DNA of 64,000 bases, from positions 27,087,225-27,151,224 of the forward strand of contig JAKSZT010053883.1 in assembly GCA_026826555.1 (NCBI GenBank). Reading direction: 5' to 3'. Numbering within the stretch: position 1 is the stretch's first letter; each line of letters begins with the position of its first letter. Both the position numbers and the translations under genes were made by a program. Positions 11,751-22,450 of this stretch are shown piece after piece. Source of the stretch: Tolypeutes matacus. Lineage: Eukaryota > Chordata > Mammalia > Cingulata > Chlamyphoridae. Under the pieces are notes generated by a model. The model was not told the DNA's origin. It saw nothing but the letters and a program-made list of their open reading frames with translations, and ran no database searches.

Positions 11751-12208
11751 TCCAACTCGCCAAGACCATGTGGTAGACTGGAAAGAGCAATGAGACCAGA
11801 AGCAGAAGACCATGGTTTTAGTTCTAGCTTTGCCTTTAATTCTTGATGTGATTTGAGGCACTTACTATATCTTCAGGTTTCTTATGTCTAGAGTGAGAGT
11901 AATTAATTAGAGCCACATTTCCCCGAGAGCATTGTTGAACAGAGAGTCTCGTGACATGTGCTGCTTCCAATTCATGTAGTTTTGTGAACCAATGAGCTAC
12001 ATACTGCATTTCCCTCCCAGGGAGATGCAAAGCACCAGGCCAGTTAAAAGCTTGGAGAAGTCCTGTAGGACATAAATCTGTTTAACTTTATTTCATGTAG
12101 AACTGTAGAATTTTCCAGACTTAATTATTTTTTTTAAACATGTTTGGGAAAATAGTATTCAAATAGACTTTGGAAAGTCCTGAACTAGATTATCCACCAG
12201 CTTATTTC

Positions 12209-12427
12209 AATGCTAAAACTTTTTTTTTTTTTTTTTTTTAAAGATTTTATTTATTTATTCATTTATCCCCCCCTTGCTGCTTGTGCTCGCTGGGTCAGCT
12301 AACCACGCCGTGCGGGCGGGCTTGCCTTCACCAGGAGGCCTAGGGAACCGAACCCGGGGCCTCTCATATGGTAAACGGGAGCCCTACTGATTGAGCCACA
12401 GCCGCTTCCCAATGCTAAAACTTTTTT
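12209..12427 (-). repeat. tRNA-Ala-like SINE, long subfamily, with TSD
   Basis: The element body (12226-12410) consists of an aaagattttatttatttatt tail region, a ccttgctgcttgtgctcgct block and a tRNA-like head (gaaccgaacccggggcctc to gattgagccaca). Perfect 17-bp TSDs (aatgctaaaactttttt) lie at 12209-12225 and 12411-12427. It belongs to the same subfamily as the copies at 41893 and 57015. Confidence 0.92.
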
Positions 12428-13948
12428 ATGTTTTTCCTCAAATACTGTTTTAATAAAGGCTTCCCATCTTGTTAGAGCCAAGAACTATTGAGGCAGCAGT
12501 CTTTGAAATGTAGCCTATTGAATAAAATGCTAATATTATTTTAGGAAAATTGGAATCTTATGGAAAAAAGACCAAGGACAGATTCCCTGTTTATTTGTTT
12601 TTTAACTTTTGTAGTAACATGTACAGCTCAGAATTTCCCATTTTAACCACTTTAACCCTTTCTATTCATAGTCAAGAAAAAATTAATAAACATGGGCCCA
12701 ATGCAGAGACTGATTTCTTCAGTGAGAAGAATGCCCTTCCTTATTCCTGGGAAAGCTGGCTGTCTGCTCTTGAAGGCAGGATAATGAGATCTGAACAGTG
12801 ACTATGCAGCTCACACAGCCCCTTCTCTGTCACATCTGTTTTCCCCTGCCCTTCCTTTTTTCTCTCCCAACCCTGTCATCTGGGAATAACATATATGTGT
12901 AGAGAACGCATGCATTCTTTTTTGGCTGGTGCCTCTTACCTTCATGGCCCTTGGGCCACATGTAGGCCTCACCCTAGTTCCTGCTCCATATTACCACATC
13001 TGGCTCAGAGTGCTCAGGAGTCAGTTGAGCTGGAGGCAGTTTTGTTGGTGATTTGGATGGTTGTGACTCTTTAGACAAAGTCCAAGGAGCTTGCCCAGGC
13101 CTTTCTTCTGAATTAATTATTTTCTTGATCCATTCTGTCAAAATTATCTGGCCTTGCCCGGTGTGTTTGACGTTGTGGGGTTGTTGAACCAGCCATAGAA
13201 TTGTGGGTGATTGTCCAAGTATAGGTCCAGGCCTTATACAAGCCTTGGTCATCTACTCCTTCCTTTTCAGCCTCTGCTAATTGATATCCGCCTAGCTTGA
13301 TTTGTTGATTTTCTTCCTATCACCTGTGGTTTTGTTTGGGCGTACCTAAAAGAAAACCCCTTCTCAAACTGGTTTAAAAAATAAATTTATTTTCTTACAT
13401 TATTGGAAGCCGAAAAGGAGACATGCTCCAGCCAGTGTACAAATTAGTCATCATAGACCCAAGTTTTCCCTCCCCCCCTGTTTTTTTTAACTCTGCCATC
13501 CTCAGTCTGAGCTTCATATTAAAGCTGTTTTGGCTCATGGTCAAAAGATAGATGCCATTGGCAATTGAGGCTGCAATTTCCTAGTAGGACAGATGTGTGC
13601 ATGCATGCGTGTGTTCAGATATGATTGCACACTCACACACTCAGAAAAAACCTCTCTGTCAACCATTGAATTCAATCTGATTGGGCCAATTTAGGTCATG
13701 TGCCCATCTGTGGACCGATAATTGTCCCCTTTTTTATTATGTGTTTCATAACAACAACAACAATAAAAAATGAACAAAACACGGAGATGAACATTTCTGG
13801 TGAAGAGGTCTTGTTACCTCTAGTTCCCTGTCCCTATCTCTCTAGACATTTCAAGGAATTAGTATGGATATTTATCATCAACATCTAGAAGGGAAAGGAT
13901 GCCAGATAGTGACTTTTAATTTTGTAGAAGTCAAATAAAACTTTTAAT

Positions 13949-14973
13949 GTCATGTATTTCTTTCTTTTTTTTTCTTTTAATATATATATTTTTTTCTTAG
14001 AGAAGTTATGAACTTACAAAACAATCATGCATAATGTGCAGAATTCCCATACAACACCCCTCCACCACCACCATCTTACATTATTGTGGAACATTTGTTA
14101 CAGATTATGAGAGAACATCATCAGACTACTACCACTAACTATGGTCTATAGTGTATGTTTTGGTATATTTTTCCATACCTTCCCCCCCATTAATAACACA
14201 GTATCTTCTCTGGCATTGATGTAAGAATATTACATTATTACTGTTAACTATAGTCCGTAAGTTACATTAATTGTTTTTTTCCCATGTATCTCCATATTCT
14301 TACCACCTTGTAATAGTGATATACATTTGTTCTACTTCATAGAAGAACATTTTTATATTTGTACTATTAACCCAAGTCCTCATCCACCTCCGGGTTCACT
14401 ATGTTATTCAGTCCCTAGATTATTCGCTAGCTTTCTTTCCATTGACATTTACATCCCTAGACTACCCCTTTCAGCCACAATCCCATTTACAAACCAGCTG
14501 TGTTAGTTATACTCATTATAATGTATTACCATCAACTCTACCCATTTCCATACTTTTACAGTCAAGCTAATTAAAAATTCTGTATACATTAAGCATAGTA
14601 CCCCTTCTCAATCCTCATCCTAATCTCCTGGTAACCTCTACTCTAGGTTTTAACTCTATGTGTTTATTCTTTGTATTTATTTTATATCAGTGAGACCATA
14701 CAATATTTGTCCTTTTGTGTCTGGCTTATTTCCCTCAGCATAATGTCCTCAAGGTTCTTGCATGTTATTATATGTATCCCAATTTCATTTCTTCTTACAG
14801 CAACATAGTATTCCATTATATGTATATACCACATTCATCGGTTGATGGACACTTGGGTTGTTTCCATCTTTTGACAATTGTGAATAATGCCACTATGAAC
14901 TTTGGTGTGCAAATGTCTGTTTGTGTCACTGTTTTCAATTCTTCTGGATATATTCCTAGTCATGTATTTCTTT
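13949..14973 (-). mobile_element. 5'-truncated L1 insertion with TSD
   Basis: A LINE-1 3' end inserted antisense: the T-rich tail lies at the left (from 13964) and L1 3' UTR-like sequence runs to 14958. Perfect 15-bp TSDs (gtcatgtatttcttt) lie at 13949-13963 and 14959-14973. The segment includes the attccattatatgtatatac and ggttgatggacacttgggtt motifs common to mammalian L1 3' ends. No functional ORF remains. Confidence 0.88.
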
Positions 14974-14993
14974 TAATGTATAAGAAGCATTAT

Positions 14994-15042
14994 AACTAGC
15001 ACACCAAACCATGATTTCACAGATAGTAAGTTTAGGTAAAGA
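14994..15042 (+). repeat. intronic duplicated segment, copy 1
   Basis: This 49-bp stretch (aactagcacaccaaacc...ggtaaaga) matches 16109-16157 with 5 mismatches, in the same orientation. The two copies sit on either side of ZSCAN20 coding exon 5. Weaker similarity extends to the left (tgtatttcttttaatgt versus tgtatttctcttaatatgt). Confidence 0.8.
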
Positions 15043-15112
15043 CCAGTTTCAGGGACATTTTGGGCAAACACTTCATTTCTACTCAGTCACTTATCTTCTT
15101 CCTTTTGTGTAG

Positions 15113-15796
15113 GAGTTCCAGTTTCAAAACCAAATATCACTTCCCAAGAAGAGCAAGGGCCAGAATTTTGGGGCTCAAACCTTATAAATTCTGGAAAAAG
15201 GAACATTGCAGGAGATTACAGCCTGGATAATGAGCAAGCAAAACCAGCTCAGGCATTGGCCTGGAGGGACTCAAGGACCTGGGAACAACAATACCAATGG
15301 GACGTGGAGGACATGAAGGTGTCAGGTGTTCACTGGGGCTATGAGGAGACCAAGACTTTCCTGGCAATTTTGAGTGAGTCTCCTTTCTCTGAAAAGCTCC
15401 GGACTTGTCACCAGAACCGCCAGGTGTACCGGGCCATTGCAGAGAGGCTAAGGGCACGGGGCTTCCTGCGGACACTGGAGCAGTGTCGCTACAGGGTCAA
15501 AAACCTCCTTCGGAATTACCGGAAAGCCAAAAGCAGCCACCCGCCAGGGACCTGTCCCTTCTATGAGGAGCTGGAGGCCCTGGTGAGGGCTCGAACAGCC
15601 ATCAGAGCTACAGACAGCCCAGGAGAGGCTGCGACACTCCCCAGGCTGGGAGATAGTGATGCAGAGGAGGACGAGCAGGAGGAAGGGGGCTGGGAGCCTG
15701 AGGAAACAGACTGTAATGGTGATGATCTGGCCACTGATGAGTCTGTTCAGGGGCCCAGGACTTCAGGGGTCCCAGCTCTGTTCCAGAGTCGTATTG
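15113..15796 (+). CDS. ZSCAN20: ZSCAN20 coding exon 5: first Myb/SANT-like domain
   Basis: A 684-nt exon, residues 253-480 plus one base. The acceptor is cttttgtgtag and the donor cgtattg|gtaaga. Residues ~325-417 (VHWGYEETKTFLAIL through ARTAIR) form a Myb/SANT-like helical domain of the Myb_DNA-bind_4 type, with tryptophan W327, aromatic spacing and the basic RYRVKNLLRNYRKAK helix expected to contact DNA. An acidic, glutamate-rich tail follows (DAEEDEQEEGGWEPEE). A second, closely similar domain is encoded by the next exon, so the two arose by exon duplication. Two Myb/SANT-like domains between SCAN and zinc fingers distinguish ZSCAN20 from most SCAN proteins. Confidence 0.97.
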
Positions 15797-16108
15797 GTAA
15801 GACCATGGGGATTTAATTGGGTCCAGATTCCAACCTTTCTGCTTCCTGAAGTCAGGGCACAGACTGTGAGCCTGGATTACTGCCACTGGACTTAGGTGTT
15901 CAGTTACTTAGGTCATTCTCAAACTCTTATTCACTTCTGCTATGATTAAGTTTCCTCCTAAAAGTTTTCTTATTATAGAAGTATACAGTTTTAAAGCCTT
16001 AAGGGACCTCAGGAGCTAAGACTCTGATAGTTTGGAGATGATCTTAGGTGTTTCATGAGCTAACTTTTAATTTTGTATTTCTCTTAATATGTTTTGGGAA
16101 AAATATAT

Positions 16109-16157
16109 AACTAGCACATCAACCCATGATTTCATAGATAGTAAATTTCGGTAAAGA
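16109..16157 (+). repeat. intronic duplicated segment, copy 2
   Basis: Matches 14994-15042 at 44 of 49 positions, direct orientation. It lies 0.3 kb downstream of coding exon 5, so the exon is bracketed by the pair. Confidence 0.8.
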
Positions 16158-16661
16158 TATTGAGTGAAATATTTGACAGATATGATAGAAATCATGACAG
16201 TGAGCAATTAATGTTTGGGTAACACACCCAGACATTGTAAGGTGAAAATACCAAAGCCCATGAGGTGGAATTTCTTGTCCAAAGTCACACAGTGAGGTAG
16301 GGGCAGAGCCCAGTGCTCCTGCCTGCCAGTTTTATGTGGTATCCCTCCACCATGCTCCCTCCCTAGGGTACATCACTGCCCTGAAGGGGAACCTAGACTA
16401 GACCATGTCCTTCTTCATTCCTCCATGAAAAAGGAAAGGACATCCTCAGTTGGACTCTATTGCATGATTATTTGAAATCCACTTATGTCTCTTAAGGTGT
16501 GATCCTGCATTGGGCTTTTTATTTTTTTTTAATGTTCTCTAACTTTTATTTATATTTTCATCTTATGTGTGTACTTCTTATAAAAAATATGAGGCATTGT
16601 GCTTAGTATTTAAGAATATAGGCCCTGAAGCCAGAGTGCCTGTCTTCAAAATCTAGCTCCA

Positions 16662-17030
16662 TTGCTTTTTTTTTTTTTTTTAACTTTTTATTTTGAAATA
16701 ATTGTAGACTCACAGGAAGTTGCAAAGAAGTATACAGGGAGGACCCATACACCCTTCACCCAGGCTTCCACAATGTTAACATCTTACATAACTATAACTA
16801 CGGTACAATATCAAAACTAGGAAATCGATATTTGTATGACTCTCAGAGCTTATTCAGATTTCACTAGTTAGACATGCATTAATTTGTATATGTGTATATA
16901 GCTTTATGCAGTTTTATCGCATATGTATTTTTGTGTACCCATCAGTACAATTAAGATACTTAACTGTACCATCATCACAAGCCAACCTCATGCTATGTCT
17001 TTATCACCACACCCACCCCTCCCCCGTGCC
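16662..17030 (-). mobile_element. L1 3' end, antisense
   Basis: A T run, then tttttattttgaaataattg and gtagactcacaggaagttgc, and a cacccaggcttccacaatg motif. These are typical of reversed L1M 3' UTRs. Right end approximate. Confidence 0.65.
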
Positions 17031-18599
17031 TTGGGCTTTTAATAGTAGAACAACAAATAAAAAACAGATGATGTTCCTGGTTTCCTGGTCCAATAAAAAG
17101 TGGCATAGAACAAAGAAAAGAGAGTTTTGAGGATAACCTAAGAATCTTTTAAGTCCCTGATATATAATGCATTACTGCAGAAGTATAACCTCTGGTACCA
17201 TCTCCTATGTACAGATTTCTAGTAAAAGCCTTGATCTTTGCAAGGGAAGGGAGTGAATCAGAGAGTGTTAGATTTGGAAGGATCTTGGAGGAGGTATAAG
17301 TACACTGCCCATGTTTACAGATGGAGGAAATAAGGCCCAAAGGGGGCTAAGTAATGTCTCCAAGGTCTCTTTGTTAGTAGCAGCAAAGCTAAGACTAGAA
17401 CCCAGGTGTCCTTATTTCTAATCTGGGGATCTTTCTCTAACACCAAACTTAGAATTCCTGCATAGTGAACTAATCTTAAATCTTTCCTAATGTAGCTGAA
17501 GGAATTAGATTAAATTCTGGGCCCCCATACATTCTACATGTTTGTTAATTATAAAACAGAGTTTCATCTTCTTTCTAAGAGGACTAGTTGGATGGTTTCT
17601 GCCCCCTCCTTTTAAAAATATTTAATATGACAGTGATAGTGAATGTCAAAAAATGAAAAAAATTATCCAGAATCTTACCATCCAGGTCAAGCCATTTCCA
17701 TTTTGCTGTGTTCCATTCTTGTATTAGTCCTCATGCAAACATCATTTTTATGTAGCTGTGATCATAATACATTATCTGCATCCCCCCCCCCCCCCCCCCA
17801 ATTAGCATTATGCCTTTGCATGTAACTAGACTTGAAGACAGGGACTATATCCTTTCTTCGTACCCATTATGCCTGCACAGTACCTGGTACAAAGTGAGCA
17901 CCTGAGAAGTATTTGGTGAGCAGATGAATGAGTGACTATCTTAAACTGTATCAATAGTGGACAAAGTCCCAACCCTGGAGTCAGACTATGAGGGTGCAAG
18001 TCCTAGCTTTGCCATTTACTAGCTGTGACACTGGCAAGTCTTCATAGTCAGTGTCTCTATAGTCTTCATAATTGTCCATTTTATTTGCTGCAGAGTATTC
18101 CATTGAGGTGGTTTACCATATTATCCTTCACCATTCCCCTGTTGTTGGCCTTGGGGGCAAGAATCCATAGTGTGTATTAGAAGAATAGTAAAGAGAACAG
18201 CTTGGCAGGAGTAGAGGTATGTATTGGTTAGGAATAAGTGATGAGGTCAAATAGTTTGAGTGGGATCAGATGTTTCAGGGCTTTTAATATCAGGGATGAT
18301 GTTGGATTTGGTTCTGTAGCCAGTGTTGAATCATTTAAGGGTCACAACTTTGAAGGATGGGGGAGGGGATAGGGATACCACATAACCAGGTCTCTAGGAT
18401 GCAGGAGAGTCAGCTAGAAGACTTCCATAGGAAGGAGAAGTATGCCCAAGGATCTTGGTTGCTTAAGACCATTTAAGAAGTCTTACTGCAAGCCTGCAGG
18501 GGCTGAGTAACATATTGGAAAGGTAGACAACCCCTTCTTAAAGGCTATTTGGAGAGACAACATGTATACATGTGTAGTGGCAGGGGCCCATGCTAAGTG

Positions 18600-18840
18600 G
18601 TATATAATACATTATGAGATTATGGTATTATGTATTCTATGGCTGTTGTCTCATATAATGAGTAGAACAACCTTTTGAAGTAGGTAGGTATTATCCTCAT
18701 TTTAAAGCAAAGAAGACATAGGCTCAGAGAGATTAAGCAATGTTTGCCTAAGGTTATTGATCCAGTGTGTGGTGGAGCCAGAATTTGAACCCAAACTTCT
18801 CTAACTCAATGCTGTGTAGGCTTATGTTAGCTGTAGTAGC
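18600..18840 (-). repeat. MIR SINE
   Basis: Reversed MIR: ttatcctcattttaaagcaa, gattaagcaatgtttgccta, and gccagaatttgaacccaaac in consensus order. Confidence 0.7.
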
Positions 18841-19422
18841 AGTTGAGGCTAGGTGGAAGAGATGAGGCAAACCTGGAATACCTCAATAGCAAACCAGTTG
18901 TACTCTTAAGAGAAATTTGAAAGTGATCTAGTGAGGGGGTAGATAACAAATATCTTTGATAGGAAGTCTGAACTACCTTGGAGTATCCAGGAATTTGAAG
19001 TTGATCTAGTGAATGGTTAGAACTTTATTGTCTCTTAGGTAGAGATTTAGATCAGTAAACAGAGGATATTTTTTAAACAGATATAGGTAGACTTTCATGG
19101 ATCTCAATTTCTGGCCCTTCTCTGAACCAATTAATTGAAGCCAGCAGAGTTGGAGTCACCTAGTATAATATGGCCACCTAAGCCCTTCCATTCACTGTTA
19201 ATTAGAATCTCTTAGAAGAGAGTGGGGGTGGGGAAGTTCTGGCTGACCTTCCTAGCTCACCCCTGAGAAGCAAGGGTATATTCTTTGCTGGTGACCCAGG
19301 CCTCTGGATAGTTTCTGAGATGCCTGTGTTCTAGGTGTTTAGCAGGGCAGGTGACCCTGATCCTTGATAACCTAGGCAAATCTCATTAAATCTCACAGCT
19401 CTGCACTCTTCACTCTTGACAG

Positions 19423-19851
19423 CAGGTGTGCACTGGGGCTACGAGGAGACCAAGGCTTTCCTGGCAATTCTCAGTGAGTCCCCATTCTCTGAAAAGCTTC
19501 GCACTTGTCACCAAAACAGCCAGGTATACCGGGCCATTGCAGAGCGGCTTTGTGCACAGGGCTTCCTGAGGACACTGGAGCAGTGTCGCTACAGATTCAA
19601 AAACCTCCTTCGAAGCTATCGGAAAGCCAAGAGCAGCTACCCACCGGGGACGTGCCCCTTCTATGAGGAACTGGACTCTCTGATGAGGGCTCGAACTGCG
19701 GTCAGAACCATGGGGACTCTCAGGGAGCCTGCAGATCTCCTCAGGTCTGGGCGGTGTGGTACTGAGGCTGATGACCAGGAGGCCGGGGATGAGATGGCAG
19801 ATGAAGATGCCATCAAACCTCCAATTCCCTGTCCTAAAACCCCAGGCACTG
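19423..19851 (+). CDS. ZSCAN20: ZSCAN20 coding exon 6: second Myb/SANT-like domain
   Basis: A 429-nt exon, from the end of codon 481 to residue 623. It encodes the second Myb/SANT-like domain (residues ~483-575, VHWGYEETKAFLAIL through ARTAVR), which is nearly the same as the first; differences include RLCAQGF for RLRARGF and RFKNLLRSYRKAK for RVKNLLRNYRKAK. The acceptor is a NAGNAG tandem (gacagcag): using the first AG adds an Ala (ATT GCA GGT GTG), and the second AG (exon start 19426) removes it without breaking frame. I chose 19423 because the human protein, as I recall it, has RIAGVHW. Ends ggcactg|gtaagc. Confidence 0.96.
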
Positions 19852-20408
19852 GTAAGCCTGAGTAATTGGATGTCTACAAAGTCTGCAGACACACAGAAAG
19901 AATGAGAACTAGGCACATCTTTTGTCACTGAACTGAGAGAATATGATTGAATAGGAAAACGATTTGTGCTTTGCTCTGTTTATCTAGTCTCTGGCCTGGT
20001 GTGATCCCCCAAGTGAGATAAGCAGTCAGTCTAGATTTTTCTGGGATGCATCTGGGCTTTATAGAGTATACTCAATCTCATATGATACAGAATATACTGA
20101 ATACTGTTGATTGGAAGAAGGAGGTATTCATTATTGAATAATGAGAGAGGAGATTTAGCCAGGGAGTCTGGTTAGCTGGCTGCTTGAGCTGGGTCTCATG
20201 CCTTCTTTTGTGGGGTCACCATGTCCTAGACTCCATTCCTCAGCTTTGTAAGTCAGAAATGCCAAAACTTAATTGATTTCATGTTAGCCACATTCATAAA
20301 ATACAAGATAGAAATTCATGTTAACCACATTCACAAGATATAAGACAGATATCAAAATAAATGCTAACTAATGAGTGAACAAAACTGCATTTTTCTCCAT
20401 TCTTTCAG
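19852..20408 (+). other. last ZSCAN20 intron
   Basis: A 557-nt intron from gtaagc to cattctttcag. It contains a short imperfect duplication (cacattcataaaatacaag and cacattcacaagatataag, about 20290-20343). No named repeat is recognised. Confidence 0.8.
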
Positions 20409-21676
20409 GTTTTGAGATGAGGCATGAAGATGAAGACCAGGTTTCAGAGCAGAAAATTTTTGAGAATTTGCCTGGAGTATTATCAGAATGCACTACAGAA
20501 GATGTTCACCAACCTCACGATTGGGGGGAAGACAGTGAAAATGAAAATGAAGGCGAAAGGCAGTGGGGAAATCCCTCAGAGGAACAGTGGGAAAAAAGTT
20601 CTTCTGAAGAGGACTTAGAAAAACTTATTGACCACCAAGGTCTGTACCTGCCAGAGAAACCTTACAAGTGTGACACATGTGTGAAAAGTTTCAGTCGAAG
20701 TTCCCACTTCATTGCTCATCAGCGGATCCACACAGGTGAGAAGCCCTACAAATGCCTTGAATGTGGGAAAAGCTTTAGTGACCGCTCCAACCTCAACACC
20801 CACCAGCGAATCCACACTGGAGAGAAGCCCTACAAATGTCTTGAATGTGGGAAAAGCTTTAGTGACCACTCGAATCTTGTCACTCATCAGAGAATCCACA
20901 CAGGAGAAAAGCCCTACAAATGTGGGGAATGTTGGAAAAGCTTCAACCAGAGCTCAAACCTACTGAAACATCAGAGAATTCACTTGGGAGGAAATTCTGA
21001 CCGCTGTAGTGAACCTGAGGAAAGCTTTGGCCAAAGTCCATCCTTTAGTGCTCAATGGAGGAACTACATAGAGGAGAAATCTCTGGAACAATCTCAAAGT
21101 GGAAGCAGTGTCAGTAAGAACTTGAATTCTCCTGGACCATACAGCACCAACTCAGGGGAAAAACTTTATCAGTGTTCTGAATGTGAAAGAAGTTTCTCTA
21201 AGAGCTCTGCCCTCATTAGTCACCAAAGAATCCATACAGGAGAGAAACTATATGAATGTGCTGATTGTGGGAAAAGCTTCAGTAAGAGTTCCACCCTGGC
21301 TAACCACCAGCGAACTCATACTGGGGAAAAGCCGTATAAGTGTGAAGATTGTGGGAAGTGCTTCAGTGAGCGCTCCAAGCTGATCACACACCAGAGAGTG
21401 CACACAGGAGAGAAGCCCTATAAATGCCTCGAGTGTGGAAAATACTTCCGGGATCGTTCTAACCTCATTACCCACCAGAGGATTCACACGGGAGAGAAAC
21501 CTTACAAGTGCAGAGAGTGTGGGAAATGCTTCAACCAGAGTTCCAGTCTTATTATTCACCAGAGAATCCACACGGGGGAGAAACCCTACAAATGCACTGA
21601 GTGTGGTAAAGATTTCAACAACAGTTCCCACTTCAGTGCTCACCGGAGAACCCATGTGGGAGGAAAAGCATCATAG
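20409..21676 (+). CDS. ZSCAN20: ZSCAN20 coding exon 7: ten C2H2 zinc fingers
   Basis: The terminal coding exon, residues 624-1045, ends in TAG at 21674-21676. After an acidic stretch ([27 protein letters not shown]) come ten C2H2 fingers (CX2C-X12-HX3H) with TGEKP-type linkers: residues 709-731, 737-759, 765-787 and 793-815, then 877-899, 905-927, 933-955, 961-983, 989-1011 and 1017-1039. Between the blocks, residues 821-843 hold a fossil finger that keeps the 28-residue spacing but has lost the second Cys and the zinc-binding His residues. Fingers of this kind bind DNA in the major groove. The + frame is open throughout; the long - strand frames over it are shadows of the repeat. Confidence 0.98.
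20999..21067 (+). other. ZSCAN20: degenerate (fossil) zinc finger in ZSCAN20
   Basis: Residues 821-843 ([20 protein letters not shown]...) follow finger 4 at the normal 28-residue pitch. C823 and F830 remain where a finger has its first Cys and core Phe, but the second Cys is Pro and the His positions are lost, so zinc binding is not expected. Confidence 0.8.
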
Positions 21677-22199
21677 AAGATACCTTTCTCTACAATAGAA
21701 GACACATAAATGTATATATAAATCTCCCAAGATCTTAAGACATGCTAGAAAGAAACTTTCCCAATTTTAACATCCCATGGATGTTATCTTGTTATAATCC
21801 AGGTAATTTAGCAATGAATTACAAATACTAAGGATCCAGATTTGAAGGCACTTTTCTTCAATGTGATTTTTCACCCACACACAATCTGCAGACAATCCTT
21901 ACATTTGCTATTGTGTAGAACTTTGGTATCAGTGTTTGAGCTAAATTGTTAACTTAGGGGGTCAGAGATAAATCAGTGGTCTTGACTAAAACCTTTGCTG
22001 TGCCTTCATACTGTCCATATGCAAACACATGCCCTATTCACACTTGTTCTCATACATGGTAGTTTTCAGGCAGGGCATATCCTTATGGGAAAATTTTGAG
22101 ACTCTGGTGAGAGAGGAACATAATTGAGAATAAGTGGTCTGGAGCAGACCACCAGGAGCTCAGCAAAGAGCAGAATACCAGTAATATCATCACTGAGTC

Positions 22200-22450
22200 A
22201 TTATTAATAATAGCAGAAATATTCAGTATCTACTGAGCATTTGCTCATTGGCAGACTCTGTGTTAAGCACTTTATATACATCATCTTATTTAATCCTCTC
22301 AACAGTCCCAAAGGTGGGTACTAATATTCTCCCCATTTCCCGGAGGAGGAAACTAAGGCTTAAGTAACTTAAAGTCACATATTACAAATGGCAGAGGCAG
22401 GATTCAACCAGCTTTGTCCTCCAGTGCCTAAGGTCCTTTTAGTGCTATCC
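22200..22450 (-). repeat. MIR SINE in the putative ZSCAN20 3' UTR
   Basis: Reversed MIR: gtatctactgagcatttgct, then atcatcttatttaatcctct, then aactaaggcttaagtaactt. Confidence 0.75.

Larger units (their letters stand above)
10046..15112 (+). other. ZSCAN20 intron after coding exon 4
   Basis: A 5.1-kb intron. It holds MIR copies (10860-11025, +; 11585-11750, -), a 36-bp tandem duplication (11186-11257), a SINE (12217), an unclassified old repeat-like stretch around 13330-13700, and an L1 3' end with TSD (13964). A 49-bp segment just before the next exon (14994-15042) is repeated after that exon. No alternative exon is supported. Confidence 0.7.
15797..19422 (+). other. ZSCAN20 intron between the two Myb/SANT exons
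   Basis: A 3.6-kb intron. It carries copy 2 of the duplicated segment (16109-16157), reversed MIR pieces (about 16240-16330, 17280-17430, 18600-18840), a forward MIR piece (17985-18060), an L1 3' end (16662-17030), and a C homopolymer of about 18 (17783-17800). Remaining parts show nothing I recognise. Confidence 0.7.

Noticed and set aside
12290..12410. tRNA-like sequence with A and B boxes
   Set aside because: It is the head of a SINE with an A-rich tail and TSDs; it does not fold as a full tRNA gene.
15608..15886. - strand frame over the Myb/SANT exon
   Set aside because: Overlaps a clear coding exon and has no family resemblance; the + strand frame joins its neighbours in phase.
20615..21655. 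Long - strand open frames opposite the zinc fingers
   Set aside because: They are shadows of the repeated zinc-finger code; the + strand has all Cys and His residues in register.
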